Positions 9,244 through 18,836 of a stretch of DNA of 64,000 nucleotides are shown in pieces (position 1 is the stretch's first letter; every line of letters starts with the position of its first letter). The stretch is taken from NCBI GenBank assembly GCA_023262965.1, contig JALQXX010000004.1, positions 3,899-67,898 of the forward strand, given 5' to 3'. The notes under the pieces are model-generated. The model did not search any database, had not been told where the DNA came from, and saw only the letters and a list, made by a program, of their open reading frames with translations. The position numbers and the translations under genes were made by a program. The DNA comes from Candidatus Marinamargulisbacteria bacterium (GTDB lineage Bacteria > Margulisbacteria > Marinamargulisbacteria > UBA817).

Positions 9244-10272
9244 TTAAAAACCCACTGCCACCGAAGCGGATAGTATCCCCTCCGACGCCTCATCTGCTTG
9301 GGTTTGAACAGCATAGTCCATTTTATAAACCAAGGTGGATGTTGGACGAATAGCCATACCTAGCGACAATCGGTTTTTATGGCCTTTTTGATCATCGGAG
9401 GCCACCAAATCTACCCATTCTATGCGTGCCAATGCATAAATAGGCAATCCAATCCAAGCGGCCATATTGTAGCGCGCACCCACGGTATACCCATTGGCAT
9501 TATTGTTATAGCCATCAGAATACCATGCAGCTTCCATATGCGCCTGCCATGGCCCACGCGTGTATACCGTATCCAATCCTGTTAATAATTGCTGTGACGA
9601 TCCATAATACGTGCTAAACCCAAACGAGCTATTGATTGTCGGGGACATATTCATCCGAGCAACAAACGCCTTAGCGGTATCCGTATCCGTTTTAAAATTG
9701 GGTCGCATACCCCGAAGCCCCTTTGTTTCAGAAAACGTATTCTCATGATCCAGTCCATTAACAACATAGACCTCATACCCCACCTCCGCATCCTGAATAT
9801 CCACCGTCCCCCATCCCCCGACTCCCGTATCCACCCATGTAGTGGGTATCACATAGGTATTCACCAATGATCGGGCCGTATAATCCCGTAAATCCGAATC
9901 ATGAGCATTGTTGAGCCGTCCCACCGGAACCAAAATCATACCGGTTCGAATCGTCAACCAATCACTGGTTTTATAATCCACCCATGCCTGCTCAATTTTA
10001 ATTTCCCCTTTTTGATTTGTGGATGAATCATTGGTGACCGCACCACCGTACTCATACTCGACCTCTGAGTTAAACAACACATTTTCCGCCAATTGCGCCC
10101 CTACCTGTATCACCAAGCGGTGCGCCCTAAAGGTTGATACCGTATCATCCGAAATAAACTCCATATCCATATACCCACCAACCTGCGTGCGATGGATGGG
10201 CCTATCGTATACCGTAATGGCCTCCAATCCCACTGAAATAATGGCTAAAACAAGCACAAATACATACGCCAT
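9244..10272 (-). CDS. Outer-membrane porin-like beta-barrel protein
   Basis: A 342-residue protein with an N-terminal signal peptide (VFVLVLAIISVGLEA). Alternating polar/hydrophobic strands follow throughout, and the protein ends in SASVAVGF with a terminal aromatic, the outer-membrane insertion signature. Segments such as GGYMDMEFISDD, EQAWVDYKTSDWLTIRTG and GYNNNANGYTVGARY resemble phosphate-selective (OprO/OprP-like) porins. Substrate is unknown. It is the first gene of the operon with the FMN-binding and PepSY genes, and a perfect 7-1-7 palindrome lies about 29 bases upstream of its ATG. That context points to metal or metal-chelate passage rather than phosphate; this is inference. Confidence 0.82.
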   Translation of the reverse strand: MAYVFVLVLAIISVGLEAITVYDRPIHRTQVGGYMDMEFISDDTVSTFRAHRLVIQVGAQLAENVLFNSEVEYEYGGAVTNDSSTNQKGEIKIEQAWVDYKTSDWLTIRTGMILVPVGRLNNAHDSDLRDYTARSLVNTYVIPTTWVDTGVGGWGTVDIQDAEVGYEVYVVNGLDHENTFSETKGLRGMRPNFKTDTDTAKAFVARMNMSPTINSSFGFSTYYGSSQQLLTGLDTVYTRGPWQAHMEAAWYSDGYNNNANGYTVGARYNMAAWIGLPIYALARIEWVDLVASDDQKGHKNRLSLGMAIRPTSTLVYKMDYAVQTQADEASEGILSASVAVGF

Positions 10273-10300
10273 ATAAACCGCCTTTCTTAATGCATTTAAT

Positions 10301-10315
10301 TGATACTAAGTATCA
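10301..10315 (-). promoter_or_regulatory. Perfect 7-1-7 palindrome resembling a Fur box
   Basis: TGATACTAAGTATCA is an inverted repeat of seven bases around one central base. It equals the known 7-1-7 Fur site TGATAATnATTATCA except for one symmetric change (A to C in the left arm, T to G in the right). It lies just upstream of the porin/FMN/PepSY operon, where it could act as an operator. The regulator gene is not in the window. Confidence 0.55.
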
Positions 10316-10415
10316 GTATTAAAATACTCTCATGATTTTTGAATTGTGTAAATACCCTCGTTAACAAATAAACGAAAATGTGATTGACTATACAGTTAGG
10401 AGGTAACCAACGTTT

Positions 10416-10913
10416 ATGCTGACATTTTCATTAGCCACAGATGACGATTTTGATGCCATATGGCCTATTTTTCATGCGGTTGTTCAATCTGGGACCACCT
10501 ATGTTTATGCCCCCACCACATCCAAAGAATCTGCCCATACAATTTGGATGGAGCAGCCGCGCCAAACCTATATTGCCCGAAATGCTGAAAATAAGGTGGT
10601 TGGCACGTATTACATTCAAGAAAACCGACCCGATTTAGGCAATCATATTTGCCGCTGCGGATTTATGGTATCACCGGATTTTCGCAAGCAAGGGGTTGGG
10701 CAAGCACTGTGTGAACATTCACTTGTAACGGCACTTACCCTTGGATTTCGCGCCATGCAGTTTAGCTATGTTGTATCCACCAATCATGCCGCCATTCGCC
10801 TATGGTTAAAAATGGGATTTACCCATATTGGGACGGTTCCGAATGGATTTCGTCACGCCGTGTTGGGGTACGTGGATATTTGGATTATGTACAAATCCTT
10901 AACGGATAGCTAA
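10416..10913 (+). CDS. GNAT family N-acetyltransferase
   Basis: A 165-residue protein of the GCN5-related fold, transferring an acetyl group from acetyl-CoA to an unknown amine. The core is visible: the VVGTYYIQENRPD strand pair, CGFMVSPDFRKQGVGQAL with the RKQGVG acetyl-CoA loop (about residues 89-94), then FSYVVSTNHAAIRLWLKMGF, the usual motif-B helix. A strong AGGAGG lies 13 bases before ATG 10416. The 3' end overlaps the convergent ABC-F gene by 15 bases. Specificity cannot be predicted. Confidence 0.88.
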   Translation: MLTFSLATDDDFDAIWPIFHAVVQSGTTYVYAPTTSKESAHTIWMEQPRQTYIARNAENKVVGTYYIQENRPDLGNHICRCGFMVSPDFRKQGVGQALCEHSLVTALTLGFRAMQFSYVVSTNHAAIRLWLKMGFTHIGTVPNGFRHAVLGYVDIWIMYKSLTDS

Positions 10914-12509
10914 TACTTTCTCTTGATAGGTTTTATTGTGAACAAAATCCTCAAATCCACCCATATAATCCACATAACCTTTGGGCGAAACTTCAATAAT
11001 CCGTGTGGCTACCGTTGATAACAATTCCACATCATGGGTTGCAAATATCATGACTTCTGAAAACTGATTGAACCCATCATTTAATGCGGATATCGCCTCC
11101 AAATCCAAGTGGTCGGTTGGTTCATCAAACAATAACACATTGCCTTGCTGAACCATCATCCGTGCAAACATCGCCCGTGCTTTCTCGCCTCCCGATAACA
11201 CCGAAACGGACTTCAGGGCATCATCCCCAGAAAACAACATACGTCCCAAATACCCACGAATGGTTTGCAAATCCACGGAAACATCCACCGCTTGCAGCCA
11301 TTCCAATAGGGTATCGTTGGTACTAAAATACGCACTATTATCTTTGGGGAAGTAGGTATGGGTGGTTGTCTCTCCCCATTCAACCGTACCGGAATCGGGA
11401 ATAATGTCCCCAGCTAAAATACCCAAAAGGGTGGTTTTTGACAACGACTGCATCCCCGTTAATGCCACTTTTTGACCCCGTTCAATTGAAAAGCTCACAT
11501 TTTTTAATACAGTCACCCCATCAACCGCGTGCGAGACGTTGCGTATAGACACAATCTTCGTACCGCATTTACGATTCGGTGTAAACTGAATAAAAGGGGA
11601 TCGTCGTTTGGACTCCGGCAATTCATCAGGCCGCAACTGTTCAATTAATTTTTTGCGCGATGTGGCCTGTTTGGACTTGGACGCATTTGCCGAAAATCGA
11701 CGCACAAAATCTTCCAATTCTTTAATCTTTTGCTCCGACTTTTTATTTTTTTCTTCTTGCTGATGACGAAATAATTCACTGGATTGTTTCCAAAAATCGT
11801 AATTACCTGGATAAATTTTAACATTTCCGAAATCAACATCCGCAATATGCGTGCACACTTTGTTAAGAAAATGTCGATCATGGGATACCACAATAACCGT
11901 TTTTTCGTATTGAATAATTTTTTCCTCTAGCCATAATGCTGTATGATAATCCAGCTGGTTGGTGGGCTCGTCCAATAGCAATACATCCGGATTACCAAAA
12001 AGCGCTTGGCCCAACAATACGCGAACCTTTTGACTCGCATCCAACTGATTCATTTTTTGCATATGATAGTCGTTTGGTATCCCCAATTCATCCAGCAAGC
12101 TGGCCGCTTGTGCCTCTTTTTCATACCCATCCATATCATTGTAATCCGCTTCATATTGGGCCACAGCCATGCCATCGGCCTCACTCATTTCAGGTAAGGC
12201 ATAAATCCGATTTCGCTCAGCATAACACGCATATAATGGCTTGTCGCCCATAATAATCGTATCCAAAACCGTGTGGTCATCAAATTGAAATTGGTTCTGA
12301 TTTAACATAGACAATGTGGTCTGTTTATCTTTCGCCACATGCCCTTCTGTAGAGGCCATTTCTCCATACAAAATTTTTAAAAGCGTGGACTTACCAGCAC
12401 CGTTTGCACCAATTAACCCATAACAATTTCCGGGCGAAAATTCAACGCAAACATTTTCAAATAATTTTTTCTTTCCAAAAGAAACGCCTAAATTAACGGT
12501 TGCTAACAT
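10899..12509 (-). CDS. ybiT: ABC-F family ATPase, YbiT-like
   Basis: A ribosome-associated ABC-F protein with two nucleotide-binding domains and no membrane part. Length 536 and the linker SRFSANASKSKQATSRKKL (SANASKSKQATSR is the YbiT signature) place it with E. coli YbiT. Domain 1 has the P-loop GANGAGKST and LLLDEPTNQLDYHT. Domain 2 has the signature LSGGEKARAMF and LLFDEPTDHLDLEA. Two oddities: domain 1 has LDASQ where LSGGQ is usual (YbiT relatives also deviate here), and the second P-loop reads GMQSLSKTT, lacking the Gly before Lys. ATG 12509 is chosen over TTG 12515 because GGAG lies 7 bases upstream. It likely modulates translation elongation. Confidence 0.9.
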   Translation of the reverse strand: MLATVNLGVSFGKKKLFENVCVEFSPGNCYGLIGANGAGKSTLLKILYGEMASTEGHVAKDKQTTLSMLNQNQFQFDDHTVLDTIIMGDKPLYACYAERNRIYALPEMSEADGMAVAQYEADYNDMDGYEKEAQAASLLDELGIPNDYHMQKMNQLDASQKVRVLLGQALFGNPDVLLLDEPTNQLDYHTALWLEEKIIQYEKTVIVVSHDRHFLNKVCTHIADVDFGNVKIYPGNYDFWKQSSELFRHQQEEKNKKSEQKIKELEDFVRRFSANASKSKQATSRKKLIEQLRPDELPESKRRSPFIQFTPNRKCGTKIVSIRNVSHAVDGVTVLKNVSFSIERGQKVALTGMQSLSKTTLLGILAGDIIPDSGTVEWGETTTHTYFPKDNSAYFSTNDTLLEWLQAVDVSVDLQTIRGYLGRMLFSGDDALKSVSVLSGGEKARAMFARMMVQQGNVLLFDEPTDHLDLEAISALNDGFNQFSEVMIFATHDVELLSTVATRIIEVSPKGYVDYMGGFEDFVHNKTYQEKVLAIR

Positions 12510-12678
12510 TTTCAATCTCCATTCATCATACTCCTAACTATCAATGCTATAAGCATACTAAATGTCACACTCACTCACAAGACATGGCGTATTTATGGGC
12601 CAATATGTCCATTTTTTAATCACATAACCTGGCATATGGCTGTGATAGAAATTGTTATTAGAAACGGAGGATTATTAT

Positions 12679-15267
12679 ATGCATTCATTATCACTAACCC
12701 AAAAAGCTCACGCGGTATTAGACCATGCGGCTCAATTGAGTACTCGCAAGCGGCATACTCACATTGAGCCATTGCACATATCGATTGGGTTAATGACGGT
12801 ATCGGATACCATCATTACCCCCCTACTCGATTCTATTACTAAACATCGATCCAAAATGGCGACAACATTAACACAATCGCTCGAATCATTGCCCACATTG
12901 CATCATGCCCCGGACACCGCGACTCTAAGTTCTGCTAGTCAAGCCAGTATCACAGCCGCACAATCCCTGGCTCAAAAAATGGGGGATGCCTACATTAGTT
13001 GTGAACACCTCTTGCTGGGGATATTGCAATCCGACACCACCATTCGTGACATTGCCGCTACGTATGGGGTAACCCAAGCCGCCATTATGCCGGTACTGCA
13101 CACCATCCGTGGCACCAATCCGATTACAACCGATACCCCCGAAACACACACCAATTTATTGGCACGATTCACCATTGATATCACTCAAAAGGCGCGCGAT
13201 GGAAAGCTGGACCCTGTGATTGGCCGAGATGACGATAGCCGTCGCATTATTCAAATTTTGGCCCGAAGAAACAAAAATAATCCCATTTTAATTGGGGAGC
13301 CCGGCGTCGGAAAAACCGCCCTGATTGAGGGATTGGCTCAACGAATTGCCTCCGGAGATGTTCCAGACATACTTAAAAACAAAACGGTGCTATCGTTGGA
13401 TATGAGTGGCCTTGTTGCCGGTGCTAAATACCGCGGGGAATTCGAAGAGCGGTTAAAACAGATTATTCATGATATTCAAGAGAACGGAAATAGTATTTTA
13501 TTTATTGATGAAGTTCACACCATTATGAAAGCCGGTGGCGGGGAAGGCAGTATTGATGCCGCCAACATTCTAAAGCCAGCCCTTGCACGTGGCGAACTGC
13601 ATTGCATTGGGGCAACAACACTCAATGAATACCGATTGCATATTGAAAAAGATGCCGCAATTGAACGTCGATTCCAACCCGTATATGTATCGGAACCCTC
13701 AACCGAGGACGCCATTGCTATTTTGCGAGGCATTAAAGAAAAATATGAAATTCATCATGGCATAAAAATTCTAGACGAAGCCATTATTGCCGCGGTTGAA
13801 CTATCCAAACGGTACATTACGGATCGATTTTTACCGGATAAGGCCATAGATTTGATGGATGAAGCCGGTGCCAAATTGCGTATGACAATCGATAGCATGC
13901 CCGAAGCCATCGATGATCGTAATCGAAAAGTCATTCAACTCGAAATCGAACGTCAAGCAATCATGAAAGATAATCACCCGTCATCTGACAAGAAATTAAC
14001 GGATATTGATGCGGCTTTATCGCAAGCAAAAGACGATCTACGTCGTTTAAAGGCTATTTGGGAAAATGAAAAACAACACCTTTATCGTATTCGCACCCTC
14101 AAAGAAACCATTGAGCAACTCAAACACACCGAGCTCATGGAACAGCGCGCGGGAAACTACGAAGCGGCATCCATCATCCGGTTTAAAGAACGGCCTGAAG
14201 CGGAGGCGGCGTTGGCACAATCTACCGCAGAAGCCACTAGCCGTCACAACCAATTTTTAAAAGAAATGGTCGATGAACATGACATTGCCGATATTGTCTC
14301 CAAATGGACAGGTATTCCTTTAACCAAATTGACCGCCACAACCCATGACAACCTACGCGATGCGTATGATTATTTGCGGAAACGCGTAATTGGCCAAGAT
14401 GCGGCCGTTCGGGTGGTATCGGATGCCATTATTCGATCACATGCCGGCTTAAATGACCCCAACCAACCCATTGGTTCGTTCTTATTTTTAGGGCCAACCG
14501 GGGTTGGAAAAACCGAGCTAGCCAAATCATTAGCGCATTTATTATTTGATTCTGAAACGCATTTAGTGCGTATTGATATGAGCGAGTATACCGAAAAGCA
14601 CAGTGTCGCACGGCTCATTGGCTCCCCACCTGGCTACGTGGGTCACGATCAGGGCGGCCAATTGACCGAAGCGGTTCGTCGTCGCCCTTATTCCTTACTA
14701 CTATTTGACGAAATTGAAAAAGCCCACCCTGACGTTCACCCGATTTTGCTGCAAGTACTAGATGATGGTCATTTGACCGATGGCCAAGGACGTCATGTGG
14801 ATTTTAAAAACACCGTGATTATTATGACATCCAATATTGCAAGTGAGGCTATATTAGCCCAATCCCCTAACTGTAAGGCCATTATTCAAGCGGCATTACA
14901 ACGGCATTTCAAACCCGAGTTTTTAAACCGTATTGATGATATTGCCGTATTTAATCCACTGGATAACCAAGCGCTTATTCCCATTTTGGATATGCAACTT
15001 GATCGAACACAAGCACTGCTTAAAGGCGATGACATTCAATTGCATGTAACCGATGCCGCGAAGGCCTGGCTCATTAAACATGGCGTTGATCCACTCAACG
15101 GGGCACGTCCATTAAAACGGCTAATCAAACATCGTATTCACACCGAGTTGGCCAAACAACGCATAAATCAGGTATTAATGCCGCATCACATAGTGACTAT
15201 TGACGCGCTACATGACGATTTATTCATAACACCTTCCGATCCGAATCGTGATTCAAAAAAGACCTAA
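12679..15267 (+). CDS. clpB: ClpB disaggregase
   Basis: Hexameric AAA+ chaperone that extracts polypeptides from aggregates together with DnaK. The 862-residue protein has the Clp N-domain (1-145), AAA-1 with [13 protein letters not shown] and ILFIDEVHT, a long coiled-coil middle domain (about 400-520), AAA-2 with [13 protein letters not shown] and [16 protein letters not shown], and the C-terminal small domain ending in [13 protein letters not shown]. The pore loop of AAA-1 is [13 protein letters not shown]; that of AAA-2 is [16 protein letters not shown] 12679 has GGAGG eight bases upstream and is chosen over the in-frame TTG at 12652. No CIRCE element was found upstream. The AAA-1 P-loop and Walker B residues are intact. 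Confidence 0.97.
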   Translation: MHSLSLTQKAHAVLDHAAQLSTRKRHTHIEPLHISIGLMTVSDTIITPLLDSITKHRSKMATTLTQSLESLPTLHHAPDTATLSSASQASITAAQSLAQKMGDAYISCEHLLLGILQSDTTIRDIAATYGVTQAAIMPVLHTIRGTNPITTDTPETHTNLLARFTIDITQKARDGKLDPVIGRDDDSRRIIQILARRNKNNPILIGEPGVGKTALIEGLAQRIASGDVPDILKNKTVLSLDMSGLVAGAKYRGEFEERLKQIIHDIQENGNSILFIDEVHTIMKAGGGEGSIDAANILKPALARGELHCIGATTLNEYRLHIEKDAAIERRFQPVYVSEPSTEDAIAILRGIKEKYEIHHGIKILDEAIIAAVELSKRYITDRFLPDKAIDLMDEAGAKLRMTIDSMPEAIDDRNRKVIQLEIERQAIMKDNHPSSDKKLTDIDAALSQAKDDLRRLKAIWENEKQHLYRIRTLKETIEQLKHTELMEQRAGNYEAASIIRFKERPEAEAALAQSTAEATSRHNQFLKEMVDEHDIADIVSKWTGIPLTKLTATTHDNLRDAYDYLRKRVIGQDAAVRVVSDAIIRSHAGLNDPNQPIGSFLFLGPTGVGKTELAKSLAHLLFDSETHLVRIDMSEYTEKHSVARLIGSPPGYVGHDQGGQLTEAVRRRPYSLLLFDEIEKAHPDVHPILLQVLDDGHLTDGQGRHVDFKNTVIIMTSNIASEAILAQSPNCKAIIQAALQRHFKPEFLNRIDDIAVFNPLDNQALIPILDMQLDRTQALLKGDDIQLHVTDAAKAWLIKHGVDPLNGARPLKRLIKHRIHTELAKQRINQVLMPHHIVTIDALHDDLFITPSDPNRDSKKT

Positions 15268-15355
15268 ATTATAGCTAGTCATTTGCCCATTTTTCGACTA
15301 AAATGGTCCCATAAACAGTTATTATTGACTATTAATACTATTATAGAGGTGCATT

Positions 15356-15967
15356 ATGACAACACTAAAAAAAGAATCTGAATTGGAACTACCTGCCATA
15401 TTAAAAAAAGACTCCGAATCGGGCAAAAAATTTGCCAAAGCCATTCGAAACGAAGGGAATGTGCCAGCTGTTATTTACGGTCAGAAAAAACCCCCTGTTG
15501 CCATATCGCTTGATCCGGTTTATTTGGTTAAGCAACTCAACGCGAGCGATTACAAGCGCAATCAAATTTTTGTGATCACCATTGACGGTGCCCAATCCGA
15601 GCGTGTTATTGCCAAAGATATTAATGTTAATCCCGTAAACAATCAGTTCATTCATGTTGATTTTTTGCGTGTAAACGATAACGATCCCATTCAAGTGAAT
15701 ATCCCCGTTCGCACAAATGGTATATCCGCTGGTCAGCGTTTGGGCGGGGTTTTGGTACGTCCTAAATCAGCTGTCTTGATTGAGTGTTTACCCCAAGATA
15801 TTCCCGTTGAAATTGTTGTGGATGTTACGGATTTAAAAATTGGTGAGAACATTCGGACGCATCAGTTATCCGTATCGGGTTCTCAAAAAGTAATATCCAA
15901 CCCTAACGATATCTTGATTAAAATTGAATCAACAAAATTGTCAAAAGCGGCAACAGCTGAATCGTAG
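15356..15967 (+). CDS. rplY: 50S ribosomal protein L25/general stress protein Ctc
   Basis: Binds 5S rRNA in the large subunit. The 203-residue protein is the long (TL5/Ctc) form: an N-terminal L25 domain (about 15-105) with RNEGNVPAVIYGQKK and FIHVDFLRV, then a C-terminal beta domain with VRTNGISAGQRLGGVL and ECLPQDIPVEIVVDV. GAGGTG is placed before ATG 15356. A strong intrinsic terminator follows at 15991. In many bacteria this gene sits beside pth and prs; here its neighbours are clpB and the primary sigma factor. Confidence 0.95.
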   Translation: MTTLKKESELELPAILKKDSESGKKFAKAIRNEGNVPAVIYGQKKPPVAISLDPVYLVKQLNASDYKRNQIFVITIDGAQSERVIAKDINVNPVNNQFIHVDFLRVNDNDPIQVNIPVRTNGISAGQRLGGVLVRPKSAVLIECLPQDIPVEIVVDVTDLKIGENIRTHQLSVSGSQKVISNPNDILIKIESTKLSKAATAES

Positions 15968-15990
15968 TTATTCCTTTTATTAAATCACAT

Positions 15991-16030
15991 AAAAGCCCTC
16001 TTATTTATGGATAAGAAGGCTTTTTTATTT
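15991..16030 (+). terminator. Rho-independent terminator after rplY
   Basis: AAAAGCC and TCTTAT pair with ATAAGA and GGCTTTT around a TTATGG loop, with one mismatch. A run of T follows at 16021-16026. Confidence 0.8.
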
Positions 16031-16035
16031 AAGAA

Positions 16036-16052
16036 ACCGTTTCAAAAACGGT
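16036..16052 (-). terminator. Short hairpin downstream of the sigma factor gene
   Basis: ACCGTTT and AAACGGT form a 7-bp stem with a CAA loop. It lies downstream of the minus-strand sigma gene. Only a weak T-rich stretch follows on the minus strand, so terminator function is uncertain. Confidence 0.35.
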
Positions 16053-16127
16053 ATGATTGTTTTATGCCTAACTCAAAAATAATTGCAGGCTTATATTGTC
16101 ACCAATAATACCAAATGTTTTACAAGA

Positions 16128-17219
16128 CTAACTTGAGAACAAAAACTCTTTATATTGATCGAGATTCATTTTTCGATTGGGATGCTTAAGCTTTCGAATC
16201 GCTTTTTCTTCAATCTGACGAATACGTTCCCGTGTAACATTATACACTTTACCGACTTCTTCCAATGTTCGAGGGCGACCATCATCAAAGCCAAATCGCA
16301 ATTTTAAAATCATTTGCTCCCGTTCAGTTAAAACCTTCATCAACTTAATCAACTCATCCCGTAATATGGATCGTGATGATAACATTTCCGGTGACTCCAT
16401 ATTTTTATCTTCTAAAAAATCCCCCAACTGTGATGACTCTTCATCACCAATAGGCATCTCTAATGACAATGGGACCTGAGAATACTTTCGGATCGCCATA
16501 ATATTTTCTAACGATATGTCGGATCGTTCAGATACTTCTTCTTCAGTGGGACGACGTCCCAACTCTTGCATAAGAACACGTGAAATTTTTTTGACTTTAT
16601 AAATGGTTTCAACCATGTGAACGGGAACTCGAATGGTCCGCGACTGATCCGCAATAGCACGGGTAATCCCTTGTTTAATCCACCACGTCGCATAGGTTGA
16701 AAATTTAAATCCTTTGGTATAATCAAACTTTTCAGCAGCCCGAATCAATCCCGTATTTCCTTCTTGAATCAAATCCAAAAACAACAGACCCTGTCCGGTG
16801 TATTTTTTGGCAATCGAAACCACCAATCGTAAATTTGCATTAATGAGCTTTTTTTTGGAGACGACACATCCTTCAGCAACACGTTTGGCCAAATCAATCT
16901 CTTCCTCTGCTTTTAATAATTTGATCATTCCAATTTCACGCAGATACATTTTAACGGAGTCATCAATGTCACCACGATCCATATCGTCCATATCGGAATT
17001 TGATGAGCTACCCTTGGATTTGGATAATTTGCGTTTTGGAACAATCGTAATATCGCCCAAGGCCAATACTTCATCAATTTCATTAATATTATCCTCAGGA
17101 TTTTCAACTGTCTTCAAAATATCATCGGCGGTAATAAATCCGTCTGTAACCAAACCTTGAACACTCGATGCCAGGCTCTCTTTTTTATTTTCAATAATAT
17201 CAGATGATTGATATGCCAT
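16128..17219 (-). CDS. rpoD: Primary RNA polymerase sigma factor (sigma-70/SigA)
   Basis: Housekeeping sigma factor that directs RNA polymerase to -35/-10 promoters. At 363 residues it is a compact SigA type. It has an acidic region-1.1-like N-terminus, region 1.2 ([17 protein letters not shown]), region 2 with [20 protein letters not shown], the [17 protein letters not shown] block and [10 protein letters not shown], then region 3, and region 4.2 with [23 protein letters not shown] 17219 is used: AAAGAGG lies eight bases upstream and the N-terminus MAYQSSD is natural; a start six codons earlier is less likely. Intact regions 2.4 and 4.2 agree with the TTGnnn/TATAnT-like promoters seen in the window. 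No operon partner. Confidence 0.97.
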   Translation of the reverse strand: MAYQSSDIIENKKESLASSVQGLVTDGFITADDILKTVENPEDNINEIDEVLALGDITIVPKRKLSKSKGSSSNSDMDDMDRGDIDDSVKMYLREIGMIKLLKAEEEIDLAKRVAEGCVVSKKKLINANLRLVVSIAKKYTGQGLLFLDLIQEGNTGLIRAAEKFDYTKGFKFSTYATWWIKQGITRAIADQSRTIRVPVHMVETIYKVKKISRVLMQELGRRPTEEEVSERSDISLENIMAIRKYSQVPLSLEMPIGDEESSQLGDFLEDKNMESPEMLSSRSILRDELIKLMKVLTEREQMILKLRFGFDDGRPRTLEEVGKVYNVTRERIRQIEEKAIRKLKHPNRKMNLDQYKEFLFSS

Positions 17220-17330
17220 TTTTAAACCTCTTTCCATTACTTAGTTGCACATGTAATGCTATAAGATATCGTATCAAAATTGTTTCGTTTTTCAAGCATT
17301 TTTTTTTGCAATTCTAAACCAACTCATATG

Positions 17331-17339
17331 TGATACAAT
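17331..17339 (+). promoter_or_regulatory. Extended -10 element of mlaEFD-pyrF
   Basis: TGA plus TACAAT (17334-17339). ATG 17349 follows after nine bases. An ATG-TAA pair at 17344-17349 overlaps the real start. Confidence 0.45.
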
Positions 17340-17348
17340 AACCATGTA

Positions 17349-18113
17349 ATGATATCGTATGTTGGACAGCACATATTTCACAAAGCTCACGCGTTTGGCG
17401 AGTTTATGTATTTTTCCTACGACATTTTCAAAGCGATTGTATGGGGCAAACTACGTTTTAAAAACATCGTTCACCAAATGGTTTGTTTGGGCATTGAATC
17501 GTTACCTGTTGTTAGTATTACCATCTTATTTAGTGGCATGGCATTTGGCATTCAGATTGTAAAAGAATTGTTGCGCTTTGGGGCCCCTGATTTAGTCGGG
17601 GGTGTTATGGCACTTGCGTTGTGGCGAGAACTATCCCCGTTACTAACCGGCATTGTTTTAGCCGGTCGCGTTGGGGCATTTATTACAGCAGAAATTGGTG
17701 CAATGAAAGTAAATGAACAAATTGATGCGTTAATGGTAATGGGGCAAGATCCCATCGCATACTTGGCCGCACCACGATTAGTGGCGATCCTTTTTTTTGG
17801 GCCGTTATTGGTTGGATTTGCTGATATTATTGGTGTAATCGGTGGTTTATTAGTCGCTCTTTCTAGCAATGCGGTTAGCTATACCAGTTTTTTTACATCC
17901 GCAAATGTTATGCTGGGATCCTTCGATATTATATCAGGCCTTATAAAAGCAATTGTTTTTTCAATAATTATTGGATTAAATGCCACCTACCTTGGTTTTT
18001 GTGTCAAAGACGGATCCCACGATGTGGGTGCAAAAACAACCATAGGTGTTGTTAGAAACATTACCCTTATTTTCATACTAAACTATATTATTTCGGCGAT
18101 CCTATTTGGCTAA
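17349..18113 (+). CDS. mlaE: Mla-type phospholipid transporter permease
   Basis: Inner-membrane permease of the MCE-type ABC lipid transporter. The 254-residue protein has about five to six hydrophobic segments. It carries the MlaE family blocks LWRELSPLLTGIVLAGRVGAF, AEIGAMKVNEQIDAL and LAAPRLVAILFFGPLL, plus a C-terminal CVKDGSHDVG. It is followed, with TAATG overlap, by its ATPase and then by the MCE protein. No MlaB, MlaC or MlaA gene is nearby. Confidence 0.95.
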   Translation: MISYVGQHIFHKAHAFGEFMYFSYDIFKAIVWGKLRFKNIVHQMVCLGIESLPVVSITILFSGMAFGIQIVKELLRFGAPDLVGGVMALALWRELSPLLTGIVLAGRVGAFITAEIGAMKVNEQIDALMVMGQDPIAYLAAPRLVAILFFGPLLVGFADIIGVIGGLLVALSSNAVSYTSFFTSANVMLGSFDIISGLIKAIVFSIIIGLNATYLGFCVKDGSHDVGAKTTIGVVRNITLIFILNYIISAILFG

Positions 18114-18835
18114 TGATTGTTATCAGTAATCTATCCCAATCATTTGGTTCAAATCAGACTCTATTTAAAAACGTCAGTTTAACAGCAAATAACAACCAAA
18201 CCGTGGCCTTAATTGGTCGATCCGGGTGTGGCAAAAGCACCATTCTGCGGTATATTTTGGGGTTACGAAAACCCAGTAGCGGCCGCATTACTGTAGGCGG
18301 CGTTGATGTTGGACTGTTGAGCAAATCCGAATTGTACGCGTTTCGTTTAAAAATTGGGATGCTGTTTCAATCATCTGCTTTATTTGATTCTTTAAATATT
18401 GAAGAAAACGTTGCTTTTCCGTTAATTGAGAATTATGGCATCACATTAGATCAAGCACGCAACAAGGTTAACGATGTGCTGGACATGGTTGAACTAAACG
18501 ACATCAATACCAAAATGCTGTATCAATTGTCGGGTGGCCAGCAAAAACGGGTTGCACTAGCGCGTGCTATTATCACGGAACCGCGATACCTGCTTTTAGA
18601 TGAACCCACATCTGGATTAGATCCAATCACCGCTCGAACAATTGAAAATCTGATTGTCACATTAACGACATCGCTAAAAACAACGTGTTTAATTGTATCA
18701 CACGATCGTAGCACCATACTGAGAACCGCCCACACGATTTATATGATCCACGATCATGGGTTGCTAGATCCCGTAACACCCGATACAATACACGAATCAG
18801 AGAATTATGTGGTTCATGAATTTTTAATGGCGTAA
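18113..18835 (+). CDS. mlaF: Mla-type lipid transporter ATP-binding protein
   Basis: ATPase that powers lipid movement through MlaE. The 240-residue protein has the P-loop GRSGCGKST (residues 32-40), Q-loop MLFQSSALFDSLN, signature LSGGQQKRVALARA, Walker B RYLLLDEPTSGLDP and switch His in IVSHD, all intact. The FQSSALFDSLNIEENVAFPL run is characteristic of MlaF/Ttg2A. The start overlaps the mlaE stop by one base, and mlaD begins directly after its stop. Confidence 0.95.
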   Translation: MIVISNLSQSFGSNQTLFKNVSLTANNNQTVALIGRSGCGKSTILRYILGLRKPSSGRITVGGVDVGLLSKSELYAFRLKIGMLFQSSALFDSLNIEENVAFPLIENYGITLDQARNKVNDVLDMVELNDINTKMLYQLSGGQQKRVALARAIITEPRYLLLDEPTSGLDPITARTIENLIVTLTTSLKTTCLIVSHDRSTILRTAHTIYMIHDHGLLDPVTPDTIHESENYVVHEFLMA

Positions 18836-18836
18836 A

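Noticed and set aside
12516-12678. CIRCE or heat-shock operator before clpB
   Set aside because: ATGCTATAAGCAT is a short palindrome, but the TTAGCACTC-N9-GAGTGCTAA element is absent.
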